A stretch of DNA of 64,000 nt from JAZDLR01 sp964540995 (GCA_964540995.1 CAZIOU010000003.1:1-64000); one strand, 5' to 3'. Shown: positions 48,308 to 57,434, counted from the stretch's first letter. Notes: generated from the sequence alone by a model not told the origin. Made by a program: numbers and translations.

Positions 48308-49730
48308 GATAGAGATATAACCAGACTAAGATCAGATAGCCGAGACCCAAGGGGTGGTTGAGATACGGCGTCAGAGCATGGGTCAGACTGATGAAGAGTA
48401 AACTGCTGCCGGCCAGGAGTAGCCCTGTCTGATGACGCTCCACTCCTCGACGCCAACAGAGCCATAAGAGATAAACGATCAGGCTAAACCAAGTCAGCCA
48501 ACCAAGGATACCAAATTTGAAAGCAAAATCCAGCCACCCAAGTTCAAAGGCATAAGTAGTATAAGTTCCATCGGGATTAGCCAGATTTCTAATGCGCGGA
48601 TCCTGATTGATATAGGTTAACGTACTACCGAAGCCAGCACCGGTTATCCAATTGGTTTCTATACCACGAATCAAGACTGGTAATAAATTGGCACGGGAAG
48701 AAGCTGCTGCTTCGCCTCCGGACAGTCGCCGAGCAAAAGCTGCAGCTACGTTAGCGTCTACCGGTGGGACGAAGAGTAATCCCAGTGTCAAAACAGCTGA
48801 CGACAGAACAAGGCAGATTATCAGACCGATTCGTTTCCAAGATAGTTGTAATCTTCTGGCTATAAGTGGAATGGTGATAATCACCGTTCCGATCAGGGCT
48901 ACTCCGAAGCTGCGTGACAAACTGATCAGGATGGCTGATCCGATGACGGTGAGTAGTAACCAATTCTTCTTGGTGAAACGTACACTGGCATCGAGTGACA
49001 GTAGTAGCAGACCCATTAACCAGATAATGACCAGATAGAGTTGCGACTGGAAAAATACTCGCCAGACATTACCGGTGACGAAGGTTAATTCCCCCACCTT
49101 GGTATCGCGTACCCAGAGATAGAGATAAGCAATATTGGCCCAAGGGTAGGCATGAGCGAAAATATGAAAGATGGCCAACGCCTTGAGACTGACGATCAGT
49201 ACCGCCGCAACTGCGATAGCAGCAACTTTCTTCCAATCAATCGTCGGGATGAGATTAAGCCAGACCAACCAGTAGCCGAGATAGAGATAGTTATTGGCGT
49301 CGAAGAACATAGTAGCTAAACTGTTGTGACGCAGCAGTCCCACGGTAATCGCAAGGGCTAAGAAAAATACCACAGCGCCATACCAGCGTGCTAATGGCTG
49401 TGACCAGCTTATTTTACGCAGGCTGCTAATAATCGAAGGCAAACTAACCAAGAAGATAATGACAAACAGTAATAAGCGTAGCGATACTTCCGCTCCACCG
49501 AAAGTCCAGTAAAATGATTTACCGAGTGAACCCCAGACCAATTCTGCTAGTGGCAGATACAAGGCCCAGCGACGATCACGGTGAAGTAGCCAGATGGTAG
49601 CTCCGGTGATCGCTAGTAATAGTAACCAGTTGAGCCACGACAAGGTATAGGCAGCCAGTGATAGTACTTCGGCGATAACCAGTAGCAAGGCAGTGATTTG
49701 GAACCAATGATAATTGAGATAGCGAGACAT
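48282..49730 (-). CDS. O-antigen ligase/polymerase-like membrane protein (Wzy_C family)
   Basis: 482 residues with about twelve transmembrane helices. The large external loop has the typical GGEAAASSRANLLPVLIRGIETNWITGAGFGSTL (R … G-x-G-x-G) of the Wzy_C/WaaL family, which joins polyprenyl-linked glycans or polymerises repeat units. In a cell without lipopolysaccharide it probably polymerises the surface polysaccharide or moves it to a surface carrier. Confidence 0.85.
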   Translation of the reverse strand: MSRYLNYHWFQITALLLVIAEVLSLAAYTLSWLNWLLLLAITGATIWLLHRDRRWALYLPLAELVWGSLGKSFYWTFGGAEVSLRLLLFVIIFLVSLPSIISSLRKISWSQPLARWYGAVVFFLALAITVGLLRHNSLATMFFDANNYLYLGYWLVWLNLIPTIDWKKVAAIAVAAVLIVSLKALAIFHIFAHAYPWANIAYLYLWVRDTKVGELTFVTGNVWRVFFQSQLYLVIIWLMGLLLLSLDASVRFTKKNWLLLTVIGSAILISLSRSFGVALIGTVIITIPLIARRLQLSWKRIGLIICLVLSSAVLTLGLLFVPPVDANVAAAFARRLSGGEAAASSRANLLPVLIRGIETNWITGAGFGSTLTYINQDPRIRNLANPDGTYTTYAFELGWLDFAFKFGILGWLTWFSLIVYLLWLCWRRGVERHQTGLLLAGSSLLFISLTHALTPYLNHPLGLGYLILVWLYLYHDKTQSSH

Positions 49731-49731
49731 A

Positions 49732-50580
49732 TTAGCCTTTGATGAAACTATAGAGCCAAGTCAGGAGCAGATTGAAGGGCATCATCAGATACAACCAAGC
49801 AACAGCAATGGGATTGCTGTGCTTCTTCATGTAGGTCAGTAGACTGCGATTGAACATCATTTGTAAACGAAGGGTGAAATGTTGACGGAAAGAAGCTTTG
49901 CCATGATGCACAATTTCCGCTGCTGGATAATACAGTAATTTCAGACCAGCTTGTTGTACGCGACGACAGAAGTCAACTTCCTCGAACCAAAGATAAAACG
50001 ATTCATCTAGCGTACCGATCTGGTCTAACAGTGAACGACGGAATAGCAAGGCCGCCCCCATAAGCTGCTCGACTTCTGCTGCTTGCGAATAATCAAAATC
50101 CCAACAGAGATACTGGCGTAAGGGCCAGACTGATGGGAGGACATTAATCATTTTGAGCACGACGGCCGTTTGATCGGCGACGTTAGGATTGCGCCGGACA
50201 GAACGTTGCCTGCTACCGTCAGGATTGAGCAAGGCCGGAGCGATAATACCAACCTGCGGCTTTTGTGCCAATTGATCCACTAACTGTGCTAATGCAGTCG
50301 GCTTAACTTCCGTATCGGGATTGAGCATCAGGATGTAATCACCGGTGGCTTGAGCCAATCCTTGGTTATTGGCAGCGGCGAACCCTAAGTTAGTATCGTT
50401 AGCAATTAGTCTGACCTGAGGAAATTCCGACATCACCATGACTCGTGAGCCATCGCTGGAATGATTATCAATGACGATAACTTCCAGTTCTAACGCTTTA
50501 GAGGATCGCTGCAACGACTGCAGACATTGTCGCAATAACCCGCGCACATTCCAGCTAACGATGACAACAGACAGCTTCAT
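49732..50580 (-). CDS. Family 2 glycosyltransferase
   Basis: 282 residues: VVIVSWNVRGLLRQCLQSL, VIVIDNHSSDGS, YILMLNPDTEVKP, QLMGAALLFRRSLLDQIGTLDESFYLWFEEVDFCRRVQQAG, and a C-terminal membrane-associated segment (AVAWLYLMMPFNLLLTWLYS). Close relative in layout to the gene at 46410. One nt separates it from the ligase-like gene. Confidence 0.9.
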   Translation of the reverse strand: MKLSVVIVSWNVRGLLRQCLQSLQRSSKALELEVIVIDNHSSDGSRVMVMSEFPQVRLIANDTNLGFAAANNQGLAQATGDYILMLNPDTEVKPTALAQLVDQLAQKPQVGIIAPALLNPDGSRQRSVRRNPNVADQTAVVLKMINVLPSVWPLRQYLCWDFDYSQAAEVEQLMGAALLFRRSLLDQIGTLDESFYLWFEEVDFCRRVQQAGLKLLYYPAAEIVHHGKASFRQHFTLRLQMMFNRSLLTYMKKHSNPIAVAWLYLMMPFNLLLTWLYSFIKG

Positions 50581-50581
50581 C

Positions 50582-51751
50582 TTAAGCGTTTATTTTTTTC
50601 TCCACGATGTCTACCATGGCGTCAACCGTTTTGATCCAAGAATAGCGCTCCATCAAGGTTTTCTTGGCTTGCGCTTTGGTCTCGTCGCCAATGTCAGCAA
50701 TAGCCAGTTGCAGCTGGTCATGGAAAGCCTCATAACTATCAGCAATATAGATCTGGTCATGGAACATTTCGGCTCCACTCCCCGCCGTTGCTACCACCGG
50801 TTTACCGCAAGCTAGATATTCGTACATTTTCATCGGATTGGTAGAGGCGATGAATTCATCTTGTTTGTGCGGTATCAGACCAATGTCAAATTGTTGGATG
50901 TACATAGGAGATTCAGAATATTCTTTGTAACCGAGGAAATGAATATTGGGTAAGGCTTGTAACTCTTTGGAATCTTCGGCGTACCAGACAGGACCACAGA
51001 GTACGAAGGATTTGTCAGGATTTTTCTCGGCCAGATATTTGATCAACGGCAGATCGACTCGTTTCTGGATGACGCCAATGTAACCAATAATCGGTCGTGG
51101 CAAATCAGCAATATCACGATTGACCAGACGCCACGGCTGTTGATAATGTTTTAGATCCACGCCATTGGGGATCCAATAGACATTAGGTTGATTGTCGAAA
51201 ACTTTCTGCAAATCTTCGGACACCGTGAAGATGACGTGACTGTGTTTCTTGATGTATTGATAGTTGTCTTGCAATCGTTTCTTGATGAAACCATAGGAGC
51301 TGTGCTCGGCCCAGTTATCAACCGCGTCGAAAATAGTGAATTCAGCTTTGAGCGGTTCGAGATATGGCATGATCGGCGGGAAGAAGGACCAGACCACCGT
51401 AGTTTCAAATCCCAACTTGGTCAATGTCTGACGCAAGCGTTTGATGTAGCCTTGGGGATCGAGATGGAAAGAAATGTCAGAGTAAACAAATTGCCGATCC
51501 GATAGTTGGATCGTTCGTTGCCACAGTGAACGTTGGATCACCTTGCCGCTCTTGAGCGGAGTGATGATAGTTTCTTTGAAATTACGAGCAGCTCGTTTCC
51601 AAGTTAGTGGCGGATAGTCGATGCAGATAATTTTGCGAAATTCGTGTCGCTTGGCCAATTCTTGCCAGATGTGGAAATTGCGGTTATGCACACCGTGCTC
51701 CCACTCGGTGAAATTGGACATATTGATCAAGACCAGATCGATCGGTTTCAT
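50582..51751 (-). CDS. Family 1/4-type glycosyltransferase (GT-B)
   Basis: 389 residues from ATG 51751. The N-terminal domain contains EWEHGVHNRNFHIWQELAKRH; the C-terminal Rossmann domain has PIIGYIGVIQKRVDLPLIKYLAEK, IGLIPHKQDEFIASTNPMKMYEYLACGKPVVATAGSGAEM with the conserved E-x-x-A-C-G-K-P-V donor-binding motif. The start codon follows 1 nt after the stop of the upstream GT4 gene. Confidence 0.88.
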   Translation of the reverse strand: MKPIDLVLINMSNFTEWEHGVHNRNFHIWQELAKRHEFRKIICIDYPPLTWKRAARNFKETIITPLKSGKVIQRSLWQRTIQLSDRQFVYSDISFHLDPQGYIKRLRQTLTKLGFETTVVWSFFPPIMPYLEPLKAEFTIFDAVDNWAEHSSYGFIKKRLQDNYQYIKKHSHVIFTVSEDLQKVFDNQPNVYWIPNGVDLKHYQQPWRLVNRDIADLPRPIIGYIGVIQKRVDLPLIKYLAEKNPDKSFVLCGPVWYAEDSKELQALPNIHFLGYKEYSESPMYIQQFDIGLIPHKQDEFIASTNPMKMYEYLACGKPVVATAGSGAEMFHDQIYIADSYEAFHDQLQLAIADIGDETKAQAKKTLMERYSWIKTVDAMVDIVEKKINA

Positions 51752-51752
51752 A

Positions 51753-52922
51753 TTAGGACAGTATAGCATTAAGCTGGTTAGCCTTGGTGGTCCAATCAGG
51801 TAAGGTTTGGAGCTGATTGTAAGCGGCTTCGCCTAATTGTTGGCGCACTTCTGGATGGTCTAGTAGGTATTTCAGATTAGCACTAATCGCTTCCAGTGAG
51901 GTGCTATCAACCAACAAACCGCTAACTTCGTGCTGCAGTATTTCTTCGGCTGAAGTATGTTGACCAGCGATGATCGGCAAGTGGAAATGAGCAGCGTCGA
52001 GATAGACGATGCCATAGCCTTCGATATCAGCACCAAGATTCAGTGTGGGTAACATGAAGATATCGGCTGCCTGATAGTAGTTAGCAATATCCTCGTCACT
52101 GACATCAGTTAGGAAGGAAACCTGATCATTAATTTTCAGTTCGGTTGCGAGATGCTGTAAGGAAGCTAATTCTGGACCGTTGCCAACGATGAGATAGTGA
52201 CTATCATCACGACCCAAGGCATTCATCGCTTTCAACATCAGTTCATGATTCTTGCGTTTCACTAGACGACTAACAGTAAGGATGATCTGTTGGCCGACAA
52301 ACTGTTGCTTGATAGCGGCGACACGCACTGGATCGGCTACCAGTCGTCCTGTCATGTACGGTGTGATCACGGTTAATTTATTGGCCGGCAAAAGTGGCGC
52401 TACGATGGATCGGGTTGTTTCGCTGTTGACGATGACGTGATGGGCATTGGTCAGTAGACGAATGGCAGTCGTGCGATCTTTGGCCAAAGCCAGATTGATA
52501 TCCAGACCGTGTAATGACAAAACGTAGGGAAGGTTTAATTTCTTGCCGACTTTTTCCGCGATCAAGCCCAGCGGCAAAATGTGTGGTGTGAAAATAAGTT
52601 CAATCTTTTGTTGCTGACACAATTTCTTGACATTACGATAACCAGTTAGCCAGCGCGGGCGGAAGAGCTTTCCGAGAAGAGGTACTCGGTGCTCGTTACT
52701 AGGTACTCGGGAAGACGCGGGCGACCGAGTCGCGAGTAGCGAGTCGCTAGTACCGATTTGTCCGTCTCGAGCACCAAGTGACGAGTCCCCAGCCCCGCTC
52801 TTCATATCATGCGCCACAATATAATTTTGCTGTGGCAAATGTGAAAATAAACCGTAGCAATAATTGGCAATGCCGCCGCGGAAGGGGAAATATTCGTGTG
52901 TGAGGAGAAGGGTTTTTTTCAT
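51753..52922 (-). CDS. Family 4 glycosyltransferase with repeat-derived insertion
   Basis: 389 residues. GT-B fold: TLLLTHEYFPFRGGIANYCYGL start, FTPHILPLG, VLSLHGLDINLAL, LTVSRLVKRKNHELMLKAM, and IFMLPTLNLGADIEGYGIVYLDAAHFHLPIIAGQHTSAEEIL (E-x7-E region). Residues about 41-82 (MKSGAGDSSLGARDGQIGTS … VPSNEHRVPLLG) interrupt the N-terminal domain and are translated from an intergenic palindromic repeat. The insertion is in frame, so the enzyme may still fold with a surface loop. Confidence 0.88.
   Translation of the reverse strand: MKKTLLLTHEYFPFRGGIANYCYGLFSHLPQQNYIVAHDMKSGAGDSSLGARDGQIGTSDSLLATRSPASSRVPSNEHRVPLLGKLFRPRWLTGYRNVKKLCQQQKIELIFTPHILPLGLIAEKVGKKLNLPYVLSLHGLDINLALAKDRTTAIRLLTNAHHVIVNSETTRSIVAPLLPANKLTVITPYMTGRLVADPVRVAAIKQQFVGQQIILTVSRLVKRKNHELMLKAMNALGRDDSHYLIVGNGPELASLQHLATELKINDQVSFLTDVSDEDIANYYQAADIFMLPTLNLGADIEGYGIVYLDAAHFHLPIIAGQHTSAEEILQHEVSGLLVDSTSLEAISANLKYLLDHPEVRQQLGEAAYNQLQTLPDWTTKANQLNAILS
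52677..52796 (-). repeat. Palindromic repeat (GACTCG/GTACTCGG family) inside the GT4 coding sequence
   Basis: Arms about 52680-52712 and 52728-52790 contain GTACTCGGTGCTCG, CGAGTCGCGAGTAGCGAGTC, GAGCACCAAGTGACGAGTCC. The minus-strand translation includes GDSSLGA and NEHRVP, nearly the same peptides as at 11158-11263. Confidence 0.8.
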
Positions 52923-53045
52923 GGGGGTTGGGAATTGGGAATCAGGAATTAGGCGTTAGGAATTGGCAATTTGGTTTTTAGTAAATTATGGCCTCTCTGA
53001 TTCCTACTGCCTAATGCCTACGGCCTAAGGAACTGGATTAATGAT

Positions 53046-54485
53046 TTAACGTTTGAGACTCGCTAACAAAGTACGTAAGTCAGCTGGTTTAAGTAGCCCA
53101 AGGATCCAGGTTCCTGCCAGGTAGGCTAGAGCAGCCAAAGCTATAGTTAGGTAGATATTGAGGTAATGGACTAGGAAAAGGATCAGCAGGGCCATCAGGA
53201 AGGCCATTATAAGCGTTTTAACGGCCATTATAAGCGTTTTGGCCCTGTTATAGGCTATATGGCGGTTGAGCACCCATAAGCTCAAAATAAAGACCAAAAT
53301 GGTACTAGTGGTCGAAGCCGCAGCCGCTCCCCGTGCCCCGTACATCGGGATCAGGATAAGGTTGCTGGTCACATTCCAGATAAGACCAGCAGTCACGATG
53401 GCGGTCTGCGCCCGCTGTTGGTTAATGGCATTGAGCAAAGAGCCCAAAGGAAAATTGATAAACAGAAATGGTAAATTGGTGATCAGGATTTGTAAGGGCA
53501 AGACAGCATTGCCGAAAGCGCCGGTATAAATATGCGGTATCACATACGGTGCAGACACGATCAAACCTAAACTAATGGGAGCAGCGACTAATAACAGATA
53601 GTGAATCGAACGAGTGAAGGTGACGGCTAGTTGCTCACGATCGTGCTGCCAGTAGTAGGCAAAGGCCGGATATAGTGCAGCGACGAAAGCTAATGGTATG
53701 AATTGGAAAGCAAAAGTAATTTTGTAGGCCACAGAATAATAACCGACTTCGGTGCTGCCCTGCATCAAGCGCAACAAGACAGAATCAGTATAGGCATATA
53801 AGCGTGTAAAGACTGCAGCCAGAGCAAACGGTACGATCAAAGTCCATAATTCACGCAGTAGACCTTGATTCCAAGTCCAGTGCAGATGAAATCCGACTTT
53901 GCGCCGAGCGACCCACCACGAGTAAGCGAAGTTGAAGCTGCTGGCCACTACCAGGGCAACGATCAAAATGTCGACGGGGAAGTGCAGACGTATCAAGGTG
54001 AAGCCAATGACGAGAATGATGAATTGGTGTAGCAGCGTGGCGAAACTTTCGTAGCCTAAGTTTTGTTTACCACGGATACCGGAATAAAAAATTAAGGTAA
54101 AGCCATCCATAACCATGGCGATAGCGGCGACGATGATCAAGATGGCAGTCGCTAGATCGTGTACCAAGAAAGGGGTGATCAATCCCAACGCTACAATGAC
54201 AAACAGTGACGTGACGATCTTGAGCGAGATGATCTGGTTAAATAATTTATCAGCGCCCTCCCCGCCTTTGGCCACTTCGCGGGTAGCGATAGCGGACATA
54301 CCGAGGTCAGCGAAGACGGCAAAGATTAGGACATAGGAAGTAGCGAAGAAGTATTTACCGGTATCCTCTGGGCCGAGGTAGCGGGCCAATAAGGTGAAAT
54401 AAACAAAAGAAATGACCTTCTGCAAGGTCAGGGCAATCATATACCAGGCGGCATTGGAGGTGACTTTCTGGGTCGAAACTGACAT
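53046..54485 (-). CDS. Polysaccharide flippase (Wzx/MATE-MVF superfamily)
   Basis: 479 residues, twelve to fourteen transmembrane helices; start NAAWYMIALTLQKVISFVYFTLLARYLGPEDTGKYFFATSY is typical of the polysaccharide transporter family. Exports lipid-linked repeat units. An 18-nt direct repeat near 53212-53250 makes the peptide KTLIMA-V-KTLIMA, a recent small tandem duplication in a transmembrane helix. First gene of the polysaccharide cluster, followed after a 120-nt repeat-rich gap by the GT4 gene. Confidence 0.9.
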   Translation of the reverse strand: MSVSTQKVTSNAAWYMIALTLQKVISFVYFTLLARYLGPEDTGKYFFATSYVLIFAVFADLGMSAIATREVAKGGEGADKLFNQIISLKIVTSLFVIVALGLITPFLVHDLATAILIIVAAIAMVMDGFTLIFYSGIRGKQNLGYESFATLLHQFIILVIGFTLIRLHFPVDILIVALVVASSFNFAYSWWVARRKVGFHLHWTWNQGLLRELWTLIVPFALAAVFTRLYAYTDSVLLRLMQGSTEVGYYSVAYKITFAFQFIPLAFVAALYPAFAYYWQHDREQLAVTFTRSIHYLLLVAAPISLGLIVSAPYVIPHIYTGAFGNAVLPLQILITNLPFLFINFPLGSLLNAINQQRAQTAIVTAGLIWNVTSNLILIPMYGARGAAAASTTSTILVFILSLWVLNRHIAYNRAKTLIMAVKTLIMAFLMALLILFLVHYLNIYLTIALAALAYLAGTWILGLLKPADLRTLLASLKR

Positions 54486-54554
54486 ATGGGCAGTATAGCA
54501 AATTAGACTAATTTATCTAGTGTTTTGGCAAGGGGAAGATAGGGAGCTCGCAAA

Positions 54555-54630
54555 GGGTAATTCGTAATACGTAATGCGTAATTACGTGCTACACCTTACG
54601 TTGTACGCCGTACGTCTTACGCTTTACGTC
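54555..54630. repeat. TACGTAATGCGTAATTACG palindromic repeat
   Basis: Several alternating words (TAATTCGTAATACG, GTACGCCGTACGTCTTACGC, TTTACGTC) forming imperfect palindromes. A related piece (GTAAGACGTAAAGCGTACGG) is at 61880-61905. Confidence 0.6.
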
Positions 54631-54633
54631 TCT

Positions 54634-54669
54634 AAAAAAATCCCCCCATACACGAATGTACGAGGGGAT
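54634..54669 (-). terminator. Terminator of membrane protein gene 54676, twin of 55776-55810
   Basis: Minus strand ATCCCC-TCGTAC … GTATGGGGGGAT then TTTTTTT. Both arms and much of the loop recur at 55776-55810. Confidence 0.8.
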
Positions 54670-54675
54670 GGTTGG

Positions 54676-55545
54676 TCAGACTGGTTGCTCTTCGACTGGC
54701 TTTTGCTGTTCGGCAGCTTTGGCTTCAGCATCCAGAATTGCGGTGGCTTGATCGGCCCATCGAGCACGACGCAGGCTGCTCATGATGCGGAAGTCGTCCC
54801 AGATATGCAGTTTGAGTATTAGTTGCTCCAGCTCAACACGCATTCTGCGACCGACTTCGGATTTGATCTTGCCCTTCTCGGTTCGTTCTCGATTACTTCT
54901 TTCGATCACGACGCTGACCCCGATACCCAAGGTGTCGATTACCTGATTCATGTAGTCCTCGTCACCTTGGGCAGAATAATGACCATTCATCCATACTAGT
55001 AGCTCTGTCGTAGACAGTCGGCCAACTGACCGTCCCAAATCATCAAGAAGTTGACACGTACTATTTGGAGTCCAGGCTTGTATTTTCTTCCATCTGTATT
55101 CACGGTCGTCAGTGCAAACAAACGAACACGACCGAAATATTCCGCGATTGCGAAGTTGGAGGATGAAGTGTCGGATCTTGACCGCGTGTCGCTCGTCCAG
55201 CTCGTTGGCATAGTAGAAATACCATCCATCACCGATCTCTAAGGGTGCTATTAGATGTGTATGTTGTTTACCATTCACATCTTCGAACTGGTACACTTCC
55301 TGACCAATGACGGAGTAGCGAATTAGGTCACTGAGATTGATCAGGAACCAGAAAACACAGACAGCAGATAGCACGAAGCAAACTTCCTGTAGGATACCAT
55401 TGTTGACATTACACATTATGCCCAGATAAATGGCACCGAAAAGCCATAGCGCTAGACTAGAAATACCTTTGGCACATGAATAACGCCACAACTCTTTTTC
55501 GCAGCCGCAGTTCCGTTGTTTGCTTTTTGCTTCTTCGTCTGACAT
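54676..55545 (-). CDS. Accessory two-span membrane protein, paralogue of 55819-56652
   Basis: 289 residues. N-terminal Cys-rich start (NCGCEKELWRYSC), two transmembrane helices (about 30-50 and 55-77), then a cytoplasmic beta-rich domain (QEVYQFEDVNGKQHTHLIAPLEIGDGW … KIRHFILQLRNRGIFRS … YRWKKIQAW) and a helical, charged C terminus. It aligns over most of its length with the protein at 55819-56652. AAGGAG 6 nt before the ATG. The domain is not one I can name. Own promoter and terminator. Confidence 0.7.
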   Translation of the reverse strand: MSDEEAKSKQRNCGCEKELWRYSCAKGISSLALWLFGAIYLGIMCNVNNGILQEVCFVLSAVCVFWFLINLSDLIRYSVIGQEVYQFEDVNGKQHTHLIAPLEIGDGWYFYYANELDERHAVKIRHFILQLRNRGIFRSCSFVCTDDREYRWKKIQAWTPNSTCQLLDDLGRSVGRLSTTELLVWMNGHYSAQGDEDYMNQVIDTLGIGVSVVIERSNRERTEKGKIKSEVGRRMRVELEQLILKLHIWDDFRIMSSLRRARWADQATAILDAEAKAAEQQKPVEEQPV

Positions 55546-55673
55546 TGATGCTCCTTAGGGTGAATCTGTATCTGGTTGTTAGATACTATTTCACCGGAAG
55601 AAGGTGCTAAGATAGGCCATTTCTGCGAGATGGCAGAACATTCCTATCAGAGCGGTGTAAATGAACTGTTGCA

Positions 55674-55702
55674 GTTTTACTATGGATGGAGTCATTTGTC
55701 AA
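55674..55702 (-). promoter_or_regulatory. Promoter of gene 54676-55545
   Basis: Minus strand TTGACA (55702-55697), 17-nt spacer, TAAAAC (55679-55674). The leader starts with AGTTCATTTACACCGCT (55666-55651). Confidence 0.7.
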
Positions 55703-55775
55703 TCGTTATTAGTTATTAGGGTAGGTTGCCCTCTCTTCCCGAATAACGAGTAACTAATAAAAAATATCTCTCTTC

Positions 55776-55810
55776 AAAAAAATCCCCCCGCACTATGCGT
55801 ACGAGGGGAT
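55776..55810 (-). terminator. Terminator of membrane protein gene 55819, twin of 54634-54669
   Basis: Minus strand ATCCCC-TCGTAC … GTGCGGGGGGAT then TTTTTT. Confidence 0.8.
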
Positions 55811-55818
55811 GGTTATCA

Positions 55819-56652
55819 TCAGGCGACGGTTTCCGAAGGTTGCGTCGGTTCTGATGACAGCTGTTCTGCCGTGAGAGATGAACCAGGGTAGAGTCGCTTG
55901 AACTCCAATCCAGCAACTTCTTCCCATTCAGCGACTTGCTTCTGGTCACGGAATTGTGCCAAACTCTCCTCGAGTGTGCGTCTCATTGCTGCGGCATTGG
56001 GTGAGGGCTGCGTCTGCCGACCAAACTGCGCCTGACGTCTGGCCAGACACATGGCGACACCGAGACGGAAGGTGTGCTCCTGGTACTCAGACCAGTCGTC
56101 ACAGGAGTTGATGATAGTTAAAGCCTCACCAACTGAGACTCTCGGTCCTCTATTACAGCGGTCTCGAAGTTCAACCGAATCAGAGTGATACGCCGAGTAA
56201 GCTCGAATCTCTTTCCAGGAGTAATCGACGGGATTGAGCACATACGACCTTGTGTTTGACCAACCATTTGGGCGGATAACTACGATATACTTTTTGATCT
56301 GGATCGCCGTTCCGTTGGGATTGTTGCAGTGCCAGATCTGACCGACACGGATCGGAAGCGTGACATGCAGATGTTCTACGCCTTTGGCATCTTGGAAAAG
56401 GTAGAGTTCCTGCTTGCTACTGCAAATCATAAGGATCACTGCGATGACCATACATATGAATGAAGTGGGTAGTACGAATTGAGAGGAGTTAGGTGTTAGC
56501 TGTTGATTCTGCAATGAGTCAAATAGAGCGGCAATGAACAGTAGGATACTGATTAACCCAAAGATAATTGAGAATTTGGCTGAATGCTTAAGCCGTTCCT
56601 CGGATTGAGAATCAGGAACTGTTACGCAATATTCACAGCCTGGTTTGTACAT
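55819..56652 (-). CDS. Accessory two-span membrane protein, paralogue of 54676-55545
   Basis: 277 residues from ATG 56652 (GTGAGG 7 nt upstream). Two helices (about 28-48, FSIIFGLISILLFIAALFDSL, and 65-85), then QELYLFQDAKGVEHLHVTLPIRVGQIW … QIKKYIVVIRPNGWSNTRSYV … YSWKEIRAY, which matches the paralogue nearly position by position, including the W-K-x-I-x-A core and following V/T-x-x-E-x-x-x-x-x-N region. C-terminal helical tail differs. Separate promoter and terminator. Confidence 0.7.
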   Translation of the reverse strand: MYKPGCEYCVTVPDSQSEERLKHSAKFSIIFGLISILLFIAALFDSLQNQQLTPNSSQFVLPTSFICMVIAVILMICSSKQELYLFQDAKGVEHLHVTLPIRVGQIWHCNNPNGTAIQIKKYIVVIRPNGWSNTRSYVLNPVDYSWKEIRAYSAYHSDSVELRDRCNRGPRVSVGEALTIINSCDDWSEYQEHTFRLGVAMCLARRQAQFGRQTQPSPNAAAMRRTLEESLAQFRDQKQVAEWEEVAGLEFKRLYPGSSLTAEQLSSEPTQPSETVA

Positions 56653-56768
56653 ATTGAACCTCACGACGTCAGGCCAGATTCACCTAACGACAGAGTGCCA
56701 AGATACAGCCATCCCTATCAGTTGATTGGGCATTCCGTATCAGGGCGATGTGTAAATGAACTAGACCT

Positions 56769-56797
56769 ACCCTACTGATTTTCGTCTCTACCGTCAA
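56769..56797 (-). promoter_or_regulatory. Promoter of gene 55819-56652
   Basis: Minus strand TTGACG (56797-56792), 17-nt spacer, TAGGGT (56774-56769). The leader begins with AGTTCATTTACAC (56762-56750). Confidence 0.6.
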
Positions 56798-56810
56798 GCC
56801 AACCTGCCTG

Positions 56811-57035
56811 CTGCAGCTTGTCGTTTCGACCGAAGTCCCGCTCGGGTGGGACGAGCAGAGAAACCTTTATTATACTTTGGGTGGCAATACAGTATTTAGT
56901 AAAGGTTTCTCTGCTCGTTATCTTATGGATAGCTGGGAAAAGTCACAATCATAATTGGTTGCTGTGTAGTGTGTAATAAAGGTTTCTCCGCTCTCTACGC
57001 CTGCGGCTTCGTTCGGTCGAAACGACAGAGCAATA
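56811..57035. repeat. REP-like repeats (AAAGGTTTCTCYGCTC / GGTCGAAACGACAGAGC)
   Basis: An inverted copy at 56820-56875, a half copy at 56900-56917, and a direct copy at 56971-57031. No gene in this 220-nt stretch. A further copy is at 57435-57496, on the other side of the GIY-YIG gene. Confidence 0.8.
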
Positions 57036-57362
57036 TTAATCTTCGCGAGGGACTATCTCCTCCCCCGTCAGAGCAAAGTCATACAAGTCGATGAATTTGG
57101 GATTATAGATTTGGATGAGTTGTAATTTTTTATTTCTGTTCCAGCGTTTGATTTGCTTCTCGCGCGCGATGGCCTCTAATGGACTACCATAATGTTGGAA
57201 GAAAAGCAGTTTGTGTGTATTGTAGTGGGCGCTAAAACTTCGAGGATTATATTTTGTCCGATGTTCATTAATTCGCCGCTCAATGTTATTCGTAATGCCC
57301 ACGTAAATACAGGTATTGTATTTGTTACTAATTATATAGGTGGTGTAGATGCGATCTGGCAT
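57036..57362 (-). CDS. GIY-YIG nuclease-domain protein flanked by REP-like repeats
   Basis: 108 residues. TYIISNKYNTCIYVGITNNIERRINEH contains YVGIT with the catalytic Arg and His, and EAIAREKQIKRWNRNKK carries the catalytic Glu. N-terminal GIY is varied (TTYIIS). Single-domain members act in CPR genomes as putative mobile nucleases. It differs from the tRNA-linked copy at 9342. It sits within repeats of one family, 3 nt after the left copy. Confidence 0.88.
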   Translation of the reverse strand: MPDRIYTTYIISNKYNTCIYVGITNNIERRINEHRTKYNPRSFSAHYNTHKLLFFQHYGSPLEAIAREKQIKRWNRNKKLQLIQIYNPKFIDLYDFALTGEEIVPRED

Positions 57363-57434
57363 TGGAGGTTAAATAAACTGTAATAATTTTTTTTGGCCTG
57401 TCTGGCTACGCAAACTTGGAGAAGTCTCGATTAT

